DNA of 7,864 nt from Cyanobacteria bacterium UBA1186 (GCA_002309875.1 DBYM01000038.1:5047-12910); one strand, 5' to 3'. Positions 1 to 5,060 are shown, numbered from the stretch's first letter. Notes: generated by a model not told the origin, from the sequence alone. Program-made: numbers and translations.

Positions 1-2
1 GC

Positions 3-1049
3 CTAACTCAAAACAGGGATTTTTTTGGATAACTGAGAGGTTAGAATAAGGGCTTTTTCCGCAAAAATAAGCGGAAGGTGGTCCAAATCTCCCTGAGGTG
101 AAACAACCGCAGAATTATAAACAAACGTACTCGGCACTCCTGCCATTACAAGTCCGTCAAGCGTAGTAAACAAACGTTTTTTCAGATATTCAATATTCAG
201 CGATTTAACAATTGCCTCAGTCATAGTAGGCACAATTCCCCAATTAATTTTACCGCCTCTTGAAATAAAATCGGCAACCGTATCCGGTATAATATTAAGA
301 TTGTTCGGATTATTGTAAGCATCAAAGGTTATTAAATCAACTCCCGCATTTATGGGAATCTGCCAGTTACATTTATCCAAACACTGTATTCCGACATCAG
401 CACCCGCAGTTTTTATCTTTTCAATAGTTCTTGAAAACAATCTCGTCACAACTTCTACGGTAATACTTTCGTCCTGTCTTTTAATTTCTCCGAATCGCCC
501 GAGTATAGGCTCTTCGAGCATTATAATGGGAACTGTTTCGGGGCTGTATTCCTTTATTTTTTCAATTATCCAGAATGCTTTAACACATACGGCATCAATA
601 AACAGTTTTAAGTAACTTTTATCCGTCAGCAAAGGAAGCGGATAATCCGTTACAATCATCTGCGAAATAGAGAAAGGACCGATTAAATTCACGCATGCCT
701 GCGGAGATTTGAATTTTTTAAGCATTTGCAGGAATTTTTCAAGAAATACCGCATCAAAACCGAATTCGTCAAGCGTCTCTTTTGAAGGCTTGCTAAATGC
801 CCTTTCAAGTCTTGCAAATTTTCCCTCAAAATCACGGTCTTTTTTTATTATTAAATGTCCCTTGTCATCAATACAAAAACCGGGAATGTTTGATACAGTT
901 CTTTTCAGTATCGTATCTTCGGCAGAGACCTTAGGCAAAACCGGAATATAAGGCATATTTTCAAATAACTTTGCCATCATTCTTGTGGCAGCACCCACAT
1001 TCTCATACGGCAGTTTCCCGGTTGGCAGACATCTTGATGCAAATTTCAT
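3..1049 (-). CDS. UroD/MetE-like TIM-barrel protein with altered metal site
   Basis: Complete 348-residue protein ending in TAG at the window edge. It resembles the uroporphyrinogen decarboxylase / cobalamin-independent methionine synthase superfamily: an EEP strand end at 179-181, a GADVGIQC segment at 216-223, AGVDLITFDAY at 235-245, GGKINWGIVPT at 265-275, and a C-terminal SPQGDL at 317-322 where relatives have a PxCGL motif. By eye, the zinc-ligand positions known from MetE (His-x-Cys, Glu, Cys) fall on Q222, L224, D243 and G320, so the usual thiol-activating zinc site seems absent. Real methionine synthase activity is therefore doubtful; a methyl- or corrinoid-related or unknown role is possible. 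At about 350 residues it matches single-barrel family members, not the 750-residue MetE. The start is supported only by a weak purine-rich AAAGAAAG stretch. It follows rplI on the same strand, but a terminator hairpin lies between them. Confidence 0.75.
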   Translation of the reverse strand: MKFASRCLPTGKLPYENVGAATRMMAKLFENMPYIPVLPKVSAEDTILKRTVSNIPGFCIDDKGHLIIKKDRDFEGKFARLERAFSKPSKETLDEFGFDAVFLEKFLQMLKKFKSPQACVNLIGPFSISQMIVTDYPLPLLTDKSYLKLFIDAVCVKAFWIIEKIKEYSPETVPIIMLEEPILGRFGEIKRQDESITVEVVTRLFSRTIEKIKTAGADVGIQCLDKCNWQIPINAGVDLITFDAYNNPNNLNIIPDTVADFISRGGKINWGIVPTMTEAIVKSLNIEYLKKRLFTTLDGLVMAGVPSTFVYNSAVVSPQGDLDHLPLIFAEKALILTSQLSKKIPVLS

Positions 1050-1072
1050 AAATTTTCTTTCTTTTTTAGAAT

Positions 1073-1109
1073 AAAAGCCGTACCAAAACTATTTTTCGGC
1101 ACGGCTTTT
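1073..1109 (-). terminator. Hairpin terminator after rplI
   Basis: The arms AAAAGCCGTACC (1073-1084) and GGCACGGCTTTT (1098-1109) pair over 12 positions with one A-C mismatch, around a 13-base loop. On the minus strand the stem ends in TTTT followed by ATTCT, so the U-tract is short. The hairpin lies 18 bases after the rplI stop and 23 bases before the next gene. The A/T-rich base makes it roughly symmetrical, but no plus-strand gene needs it. Some readthrough into the MetE-like gene is likely. Confidence 0.7.
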
Positions 1110-1126
1110 AAATTTTGTTCCAATAA

Positions 1127-1636
1127 CTACGCCTCAGTTGTTTCTTCGGCAACAGTTTCTTCTTCCTCTATTGATTCCTTAACAACTTCGGAAGCCGTTA
1201 CGATAACCTTAAGTTCGGTTTTAACCTTTGAAGTTAATTTAATCAGCATTGTAAATTCGCCGATTTTATTGATAGGAGCATTGAGCGAAACAGTCTTTCT
1301 GTCAATTTCAATATTTGCTCTTTCTTTAAGTTCTTCACAAAGTTTCTTGGTAGTAATTGTACCAAACAATTTACCGCTTTCACCTGCTTTTGCAGAAAGT
1401 TCAATCTGACCGAGTTTTTCGATTTCAGCAGCCTTTGCCAATGCTTCCTGATGCAATTTTTCCTGTTTGGCTTTGATTCTTGCAAGATTTTGTTCTCTGT
1501 TCTTCAAAGCACCTTCAGTTGCAATTTCGGCAAAATTCTTGGGGATAAGGAAATTTCTTGCATAACCGTCTTTAACGTTTACGAGTTCCCCTGCTTCACC
1601 GATATTTTGAACATCTTTTTTTAGTATTACCTGCAT
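1127..1636 (-). CDS. rplI: 50S ribosomal protein bL9
   Basis: Protein of 169 residues. The N-terminal domain carries the bL9 signature: MQVILKKDVQNIG, then GELVNVKDGYARNFLIP around residues 17-33. A long charged connecting helix (about 42-78) follows, then the C-terminal domain with GKLFGTITTKKLCEEL (about 88-103) and INKIGEFTMLIKL. bL9 binds 23S rRNA near the L1 stalk and projects from the ribosome. The protein is about 20 residues longer than E. coli bL9 because of a Glu/Thr-rich tail (SIEEEETVAEETTEA). The start is set by AAGGAGAACT eight bases upstream. A good promoter lies just upstream and a hairpin just downstream, so the gene looks monocistronic and is not in the rpsF-rpsR-rplI cluster seen in many bacteria. 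Confidence 0.97.
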   Translation of the reverse strand: MQVILKKDVQNIGEAGELVNVKDGYARNFLIPKNFAEIATEGALKNREQNLARIKAKQEKLHQEALAKAAEIEKLGQIELSAKAGESGKLFGTITTKKLCEELKERANIEIDRKTVSLNAPINKIGEFTMLIKLTSKVKTELKVIVTASEVVKESIEEEETVAEETTEA

Positions 1637-1677
1637 TTTTAGTTCTCCTTTTACTATTTTTGCTAGTGTGTAGTCTA

Positions 1678-1706
1678 ATAATAAACAAAAAAATATTAAT
1701 TGTCGA
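1678..1706 (-). promoter_or_regulatory. Sigma70-type promoter of rplI
   Basis: On the minus strand, TCGACA (1706-1701; 5 of 6 to TTGACA) is followed after exactly 17 bases by TATTAT (1683-1678; 5 of 6 to TATAAT). Transcription would start near 1670, giving a leader of about 35 bases that contains the AAGGAG ribosome site. No attenuator or rRNA-mimic structure fits in that leader. Confidence 0.65.
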
Positions 1707-1783
1707 GTATCAAAGGAAAATGAGGTTAATAAATGTAAACATAATCAGAAAGTTTTAGCCCGAATCCTGCCGAAAAGTTTAAT

Positions 1784-1813
1784 GTTACACTGAAAAATTA
1801 AGTTTAATATGAT
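1784..1813 (+). promoter_or_regulatory. Possible plus-strand promoter ahead of the orphan terminator
   Basis: GTTACA (1784-1789; 4 of 6) and TATGAT (1808-1813; 5 of 6) are separated by 18 bases. A start near 1820 would give a transcript of only about 45 bases, ending at the hairpin at 1839-1864. Two direct AAGTTTAAT copies, 25 bases apart, overlap the elements. In AT-rich DNA such matches occur by chance, so this rests mainly on the nearby terminator. Confidence 0.28.
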
Positions 1814-1838
1814 ATAGAATCCTCATCGCTCAAATACT

Positions 1839-1864
1839 TCCTCCCGTTTTGGGAGGATTTTTTT
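1839..1864 (+). terminator. Orphan Rho-independent terminator
   Basis: TCCTCCC (1839-1845), loop GTTTT, GGGAGGA (1851-1857) form a perfect 7-bp stem followed directly by seven T (1858-1864). This is textbook form on the plus strand only; on the minus strand the stem is followed by AGTATTTGAG. There is no plus-strand gene upstream, because rplI reads the other way. It either ends a small RNA or is the remnant of a lost or displaced gene. Confidence 0.8.
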
Positions 1865-1909
1865 GGGGTAAAAGGATAAATATATCGGGCCGGTTGAACA
1901 AACTAACAC

Positions 1910-2001
1910 GTCATTCAGAGGAAGCGTAGCGACCGAAGAATCCCTATAAAATAAAGTTTAAGAGATTCTCCACCCTAAATAAAGTCGTGTTCAGAATGAC
2001 A
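1910..2001. repeat. Inverted-repeat element A (92 bp)
   Basis: Two copies of a short repeat face each other around a 15-base A/T spacer (1946-1960). The left copy (1910-1945) starts GTCATTCAGAGG and ends CGAAGAATCCCT. The right copy, read on the minus strand (2000-1961), starts GTCATTCTGAACACG and ends GGAGAATCTCT. The ends match (GTCATTC and AGAATCyCT) while the middles differ, so an RNA copy would form a long hairpin with an internal bulge. A third copy is at 2326-2358. The right edge is only three bases from the stop codon of the GIY-YIG gene, so the transcript of that gene would carry the structure at its 3' end. Confidence 0.8.
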
Positions 2002-2004
2002 GGA

Positions 2005-2298
2005 TTATAATATGCTTTCATACAAATCTGTCCATTCGGAATTAAAGTTATTAATTAGTTCTTCTTTATATTTACGACTTTTTCCTTTTAAATATTTTTC
2101 TCTTTTAATAGCAGATTTAATAGAATCTGCTGCTTCATAATACACGAGTTTATGCAATTTATATTTTTTAGAAAAACCTTCTACAACTTCATTTTTATGT
2201 TCCCAAATTCGTTTGGATAAACATGAAGTTACACCAACATATAAAACAGAGTTGACTTTATTGGTTAGTATGTACACGTAGCCTTGTTTGTCTTGCAT
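2005..2298 (-). CDS. Small GIY-YIG domain nuclease (URI type)
   Basis: A 97-residue single-domain protein that looks intact. It has the GIY-like motif YVYIL (7-11), the YIG-like motif LYVGVT (19-24), the conserved Arg in SKRIWEHK (R30, with H34), HKLVYYE (49-55) and the catalytic Glu in AIKREKYLK (E67). This is the standalone YhbQ/COG2827-like group, often misnamed as an excinuclease subunit. GIY-YIG domains cut DNA phosphodiester bonds with one metal ion; what this subgroup cuts is unknown. The ATG lacks a Shine-Dalgarno sequence, unlike most genes here: an A/T stretch and an 18-bp palindrome precede it. The stop lies three bases from repeat element A, and element B lies 28 bases upstream, suggesting that gene and repeats form one unit. 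It is separate from the flanking operons and has no partner gene. Confidence 0.93.
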   Translation of the reverse strand: MQDKQGYVYILTNKVNSVLYVGVTSCLSKRIWEHKNEVVEGFSKKYKLHKLVYYEAADSIKSAIKREKYLKGKSRKYKEELINNFNSEWTDLYESIL

Positions 2299-2307
2299 AA
2301 ATATATG

Positions 2308-2325
2308 ATAACATTAAAATGTTAT
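2308..2325. repeat. 18-bp palindrome upstream of the GIY-YIG gene
   Basis: ATAACATT (2308-2315) and AATGTTAT (2318-2325) are perfect inverted arms around AA. The centre lies about 18 bases before the ATG of the GIY-YIG gene, where the promoter or leader must be, and the outer edge touches element B. It could be an operator for a dimeric protein or a weak leader hairpin; A/T composition also makes chance possible. Confidence 0.5.
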
Positions 2326-2358
2326 AGAGATTCTTCGGGCTTCGCCCTCTGAATGACA
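2326..2358. repeat. Repeat element B
   Basis: Single copy of the same short repeat as in element A. On the minus strand it reads GTCATTCAGAGGGCGAAGCC and ends CGAAGAATCTCT. It shares 12 starting bases and the CGAAGAATC end with the left half of element A. Its middle is a perfect GGGC-TTC-GCCC mini-hairpin (2337-2347). It lies 28 bases after the deoC stop and may also serve as the 3' structure of the deoC transcript, but no U-tract follows. Confidence 0.8.
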
Positions 2359-2386
2359 ATACATTTACCCCTACCCCTGTTTGCCA

Positions 2387-3037
2387 CTAACCCTGACAGA
2401 TTTTTACACCTGAACTTGTGCCCAAACGGGTTGCACCTGCCTGAATCATTGCAAGAGCGGCCTCTTTATCTCTGATTCCGCCTGATGCCTTTACCTGAAG
2501 TCCTGCAGAATGCACCGTTTCGTACATCAGTTTCACATCGTCGGCTTTTGCTCCCACTCCGTTTTTAACAAATCCCGTCGAAGTCTTAACCAAATCTGCT
2601 CCGCCTTTTATGCAGAGTTCGCACGCAGTTTTGATTTCATCTTTTGAAAGCAAATCAGTTTCCAGAATAACTTTTAAAATTTTTCCCTGACAAGCGGTTT
2701 TTATATCATAAATCTCATCAACAATATAATCATAATCGCCGTCCTTCAACTTACCCGCATTCAGTACCATATCGATTTCGTCCGCACCGTTTTTTACCGC
2801 ATCTATCGTTTCAAGCACTTTTGCTTCTTTAGTGGTCTGTCCTAAAGGAAAACCGATAACTGTAACCACTTTTATGTTGGTATCTTTTAGATACTGATGT
2901 GCGAACTTAACGTTTACGGGGTTTACACATACACCCAAAAACCCGTATTCACGTGCCTCATCAAGCAATTTAATGATCTCTGCCTTGGTCGCGTCCTGCT
3001 TTAACAAAGTGTGTTCAATATATTTGTTTAATTCCAT
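2387..3037 (-). CDS. deoC: Deoxyribose-phosphate aldolase
   Basis: Protein of 216 residues, the usual size of the short DeoC family. It cleaves 2-deoxyribose 5-phosphate to glyceraldehyde 3-phosphate and acetaldehyde in the cytoplasm, the last step of deoxynucleoside breakdown. The class I aldolase features are all visible: IEHTLL (7-12), GVCVNP (35-40), VIGFPLG (60-66), EIDMVLN with the conserved Asp (D89), the Schiff-base lysine in DLVKTSTGF (K151) and the second active-site lysine in VKASGGIR (K183). It is the last gene of a minus-strand run, starting 18 bases after queD. A GAAAGGG stretch lies a little far upstream (about ten bases), so translation may rely partly on coupling. No phosphopentomutase or nucleoside phosphorylase gene is in the window. 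Confidence 0.97.
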   Translation of the reverse strand: MELNKYIEHTLLKQDATKAEIIKLLDEAREYGFLGVCVNPVNVKFAHQYLKDTNIKVVTVIGFPLGQTTKEAKVLETIDAVKNGADEIDMVLNAGKLKDGDYDYIVDEIYDIKTACQGKILKVILETDLLSKDEIKTACELCIKGGADLVKTSTGFVKNGVGAKADDVKLMYETVHSAGLQVKASGGIRDKEAALAMIQAGATRLGTSSGVKICQG

Positions 3038-3055
3038 AAACTTAAGCCCTTTCTG

Positions 3056-3412
3056 TTATTCATAATAAGTTGCACAAGAAGTCGGGGTTTCCCATACGGA
3101 AACTTTGCTTATTAAACTGATTCTTTTCTTCATTTCGCCGTAGATAAACTTGGATATCATCTCACTGCTCGGACTTACACCTGCAAAATACGGAAGTTCG
3201 TTGATATCCTTGTGGTCAAGCAAATTTAAAACCTCTTTTAATTCACGTTTTAAGACTTTATAATCTATTAAAATATTGCTTTTATCAAGTTTTGAGCCGC
3301 AAACATACGCTTCAACAAGCCAATTATGTCCATGCTGATTTTCACACTCCCCGTCATAATTCAACAAATGGTGCGCGGCTGCAAAGTACATCTGCGCTTT
3401 TAATTCAAACAT
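3056..3412 (-). CDS. queD: 6-carboxy-5,6,7,8-tetrahydropterin synthase (QueD)
   Basis: Protein of 118 residues in the 6-pyruvoyl-tetrahydropterin synthase fold. QueD turns dihydroneopterin triphosphate into 6-carboxytetrahydropterin, the second step towards preQ0 and queuosine in tRNA. Zinc ligands are seen as H14 (FAAAHH), H27 and H29 (QHGHNW); the catalytic Cys is C23 (DGEC), followed by the D66-H67 pair in LLDHKDIN and the pterin-anchoring Glu in VWET (E108). Length and motifs match bacterial QueD rather than the longer eukaryotic PTPS. The ribosome site GGGAGA overlaps the TAG stop of the upstream kinase gene, a sign of translational coupling within one operon. queC, queE and queF are not in the window, so the queuosine genes are split up. 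Confidence 0.93.
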   Translation of the reverse strand: MFELKAQMYFAAAHHLLNYDGECENQHGHNWLVEAYVCGSKLDKSNILIDYKVLKRELKEVLNLLDHKDINELPYFAGVSPSSEMISKFIYGEMKKRISLISKVSVWETPTSCATYYE

Positions 3413-3423
3413 TTTCAGTCTCC

Positions 3424-4266
3424 CTACACATTATTACAAATTTCCGACAGTTTCTTAAGAATTCTGTCCGTAATAACTTTAATATACTCTTTATCAACCA
3501 TTCCGTTAATAATACAATCGGCTATCTGATAGGTCGGACGAATGTACTGTTGCGCGGTTTCGTTTACGTTCCTGAACTGCAAATCCGCTGCCTCACCGGT
3601 TTTTCCTCTTGAAACAGCACGTTTGTACCAGCGCTCTTTTATAACATCAATCGGAGTAAATACATAGACTTTTATGTCCATAATATCGCGCATGCATTCG
3701 TTTAATACATAAAGACCTTCGGTCAGAATAACTTTTGCCGGTTTTTTAACCTCACCGTTCGGGTCAGAAACACAGGTTACAAAATCATAATTCGGAGAAA
3801 CAACCGTCTGTGAATTTTTTAGTGCAATAAGATGCTCTTTCATAAGTTTCAAATCAATCGCATCAGGAGTATCAAAACTGAAACCTGTTTTAAACAGTGC
3901 ATCATAACTCCCCGCTTCAATAAGTTCTTTCGATGTGTCTTTGTAATAATCATCACATCGTACAACCGTGTAAATACCTTCCCTCTTCTCTCTCATAACC
4001 GCTTCAATCGTATTATCAACAAAAACAGTTTTCCCCGAAGCACTCTCTCCCGTAATCCCTATCAAAAAGGTTTTCTTCTTTTCCTGAACAACTTTGCGGG
4101 CAACGTTCATTATAAAATCATCGGCAACCTTCAAAAACAAAGGCTGCTCCTGCTTCTTATCCTCTTCAAGTATTTCCTTCAAGGCATCGACAATAGTCGT
4201 AATAAGTTCCATATCGAGCCTGCTCGAATAGAAGTTATAATTTGTCAGTTCAAAAGTATCCATCAT
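3424..4266 (-). CDS. Uridine kinase-like P-loop kinase
   Basis: A 280-residue protein in the phosphoribulokinase/uridine kinase family. With numbering from the chosen start, the N-terminal 60 residues are family-foreign and mostly helical. Then come the P-loop GITGESASGKT (70-80), the base-side acidic motif RCDDYYKD (103-110), FDTPDAIDLKLMKEHL (131-146), PNYDFVT (158-164), the Walker-B-like strand VILTEGLYVL (179-188) and a lid segment RWYKRAVSRGKTGEAA (212-227). It probably phosphorylates a nucleoside, but the lid lacks the usual RD..RGR pattern, so the substrate is open. The frame stays open to 4452, but that extension crosses G-runs and overlaps the upstream gene; GAAGGG six bases before 4266 marks the true start. 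The next codon is also ATG. queD follows after 11 bases. Confidence 0.85.
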   Translation of the reverse strand: MMDTFELTNYNFYSSRLDMELITTIVDALKEILEEDKKQEQPLFLKVADDFIMNVARKVVQEKKKTFLIGITGESASGKTVFVDNTIEAVMREKREGIYTVVRCDDYYKDTSKELIEAGSYDALFKTGFSFDTPDAIDLKLMKEHLIALKNSQTVVSPNYDFVTCVSDPNGEVKKPAKVILTEGLYVLNECMRDIMDIKVYVFTPIDVIKERWYKRAVSRGKTGEAADLQFRNVNETAQQYIRPTYQIADCIINGMVDKEYIKVITDRILKKLSEICNNV

Positions 4267-4272
4267 ACTAAA

Positions 4273-4278
4273 CCCTTC
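4273..4278 (-). promoter_or_regulatory. Ribosome site fixing the kinase start
   Basis: GAAGGG on the minus strand lies six bases before the ATG at 4266-4264 and nine before the next ATG at 4263-4261. The upstream candidate ATG at 4452 would put the start inside the coding end of the preceding gene and translate a low-complexity Pro-rich stretch from the G-runs. This site therefore decides the start. Confidence 0.75.
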
Positions 4279-4318
4279 ACCCAACAAAAAACATTTTAAC
4301 CTAAAACATGCAAAATTG

Positions 4319-4338
4319 CTCATGCGCATGAGTTTTTT
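4319..4338. repeat. Palindrome with adjoining T-run in the kinase leader
   Basis: CTCATGCGCATGAG (4319-4332) is a perfect 14-base palindrome, followed on the plus strand by six T. As a plus-strand RNA it would be a short (5-6 bp) terminator-like hairpin, but no plus-strand gene precedes it. On the minus strand, which is the transcribed direction, it is followed by CAATTTTG, a poor U-tract. An adjacent A/T palindrome (TGTAAAA-AAA-TTTTACA, 4338-4354) adds more symmetry. It may be an operator or a leader hairpin about 55 bases before the kinase start. Confidence 0.45.
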
Positions 4339-4344
4339 GTAAAA

Positions 4345-4411
4345 AAATTTTACATGGGGGGGGGGTAAATGGGAGGGTGCAAATTTTAGGGGGTAGATTT
4401 TAGAGGGGGGT
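4345..4411 (+). repeat. G-run repeats in the DUF308-kinase gap
   Basis: The plus strand carries a run of ten G (4356-4365), then GGGAGGG (4371-4377), five G (4389-4393) and six G (4405-4410). The blocks look like three degraded copies of an ATTTTA + G-run + TA unit: ATTTTACATG10TA, ATTTTAG5TA, ATTTTAGAG6TA. The transcribed RNA, from the minus strand, is C-rich, so the G-rich strand is the template. Four G-tracts with short loops fit a G-quadruplex consensus. The G10 run is the longest homopolymer in the window and is prone to length change. The tract separates the kinase from the membrane-protein gene in what otherwise looks like one operon. Confidence 0.75.
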
Positions 4412-4438
4412 ATTGTTAGTGAATATGAGCAGGTGAAT

Positions 4439-4969
4439 TTACATATTGGCAATATTGGCGTTATAGAAGGTTATTTTCGATATCCCTTTTACAAGCAAAC
4501 CCAACCCGCAGAGCATTGCAACAAGCCAGAAAGACGTTGCGGGAATACCGATTACAATCAAAAGTCCGATTAACATAAGTATTATTGCGCTAAAAAATTT
4601 GCAGCCCCAAAAACCGTACATATTCCTGATTTGAGAAACAAATGCCGTGGTTTCAATGCTTTCGAGTATAAAATATACCCCCGTAAGAGCAATAAGCCAC
4701 AACAAACTGACTTTTGGGACGAGCAAGAGCAGAATTCCTATCGTGAGCAAAAAAGCACCCAAAGCAGATGTCAGCAAAAAGCGTTTGGAGTAGTTTCTGT
4801 TCATAACCGAATGAATAACTTTATAAATTCCGTAAGAAATGAATGCCGCGCTAAGCATTACCCCAAAAGACAATTCCGTAATTTTGGGAAGAATAAGAAC
4901 ACACAAACCCAAAACCATAAGTATAATTCCTTCAATCAGAATACAGGTTAAAAATCTTTTCTCGGACAT
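4439..4969 (-). CDS. DUF308/HdeD-like six-helix membrane protein
   Basis: A 176-residue, very hydrophobic protein with about six membrane segments (roughly 7-28, 33-55, 63-84, 88-107, 122-142, 146-165) in three hairpin pairs. The pairs repeat a pattern of Gly-rich helix, LLxxP turn (ILPKIT, LLVPKVS, VIGIPATS), then a second helix with a Gly near its start (FGVMLSAAFISYGIYKVIHS, IALTGVYFILESIE, AMLCGLGLLVKGISKI). This internal threefold repeat is typical of the DUF308 family that includes the acid-resistance membrane protein HdeD. Function beyond membrane location is not known from sequence. The start is set by GGAG six bases upstream. It heads the minus-strand run, and 172 bases of unusual DNA separate it from the kinase, so cotranscription is plausible but not certain. 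Confidence 0.85.
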   Translation of the reverse strand: MSEKRFLTCILIEGIILMVLGLCVLILPKITELSFGVMLSAAFISYGIYKVIHSVMNRNYSKRFLLTSALGAFLLTIGILLLLVPKVSLLWLIALTGVYFILESIETTAFVSQIRNMYGFWGCKFFSAIILMLIGLLIVIGIPATSFWLVAMLCGLGLLVKGISKITFYNANIANM

Positions 4970-5060
4970 ATTTTTCTCCTTTTCTTAATCCGATAATAAG
5001 CAATAAGAACATTTTTTTAACTCCACAACGGTACAATAACGTGGTATAGAGATAAAATTC

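Larger units (their letters stand above)
1637..2004. other. Gene-free region between rplI and the GIY-YIG gene
   Basis: This 368-base stretch holds no supportable protein gene. It contains, in order, the rplI ribosome site (GGAG at 1645-1648 on the minus strand), the rplI promoter (1678-1706), two direct copies of AAGTTTAAT (1775-1783 and 1800-1808), a weak plus-strand promoter-like pair, an orphan plus-strand terminator (1839-1864), a featureless stretch (1865-1909) and inverted-repeat element A (1910-2001). A 12-codon ATG reading frame at 1720-1758 has a poorly spaced ribosome site and was not called. Confidence 0.7.
1910..2358 (-). mobile_element. Candidate GIY-YIG/repeat cassette
   Basis: The interval comprises element A, the GIY-YIG gene, an upstream palindrome and element B. 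Outer copies of the repeat (1910-1945 and 2326-2357) are inverted relative to each other and share GTCATTCAGAGG and CGAAGAATC. The right half of element A and element B are instead direct copies that bracket the gene closely. No target-site duplication is visible. The unit sits between the 3' end of deoC and a region already holding an orphan terminator. Treating it as mobile is inference: it resembles the arrangement of REP sequences around their transposase genes, but GIY-YIG proteins of this type are not proven mobilisers. Confidence 0.35.

Noticed and set aside
1720..1758. 12-codon plus-strand frame upstream of the orphan terminator
   Set aside because: The AAAGGAAA stretch is too close to the ATG, the product has no recognisable feature, and the length is expected by chance.
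1910..2358. CRISPR array from the repeats around the GIY-YIG gene
   Set aside because: There are only three diverged copies, in mixed orientation, with no regular spacers and no cas genes.
3832..4299. 155-codon plus-strand frame opposite the kinase gene
   Set aside because: It is antisense to clear P-loop kinase motifs, has no ribosome site and its product is Phe/Arg/Asn-rich as expected for a shadow frame.
4267..4452. 62-residue N-terminal extension of the kinase reading frame from an ATG at 4452
   Set aside because: It overlaps the end of the DUF308 gene, crosses the G-run repeats giving Pro-rich low complexity, and has no matching family region. A good ribosome site sits before the ATG at 4266.
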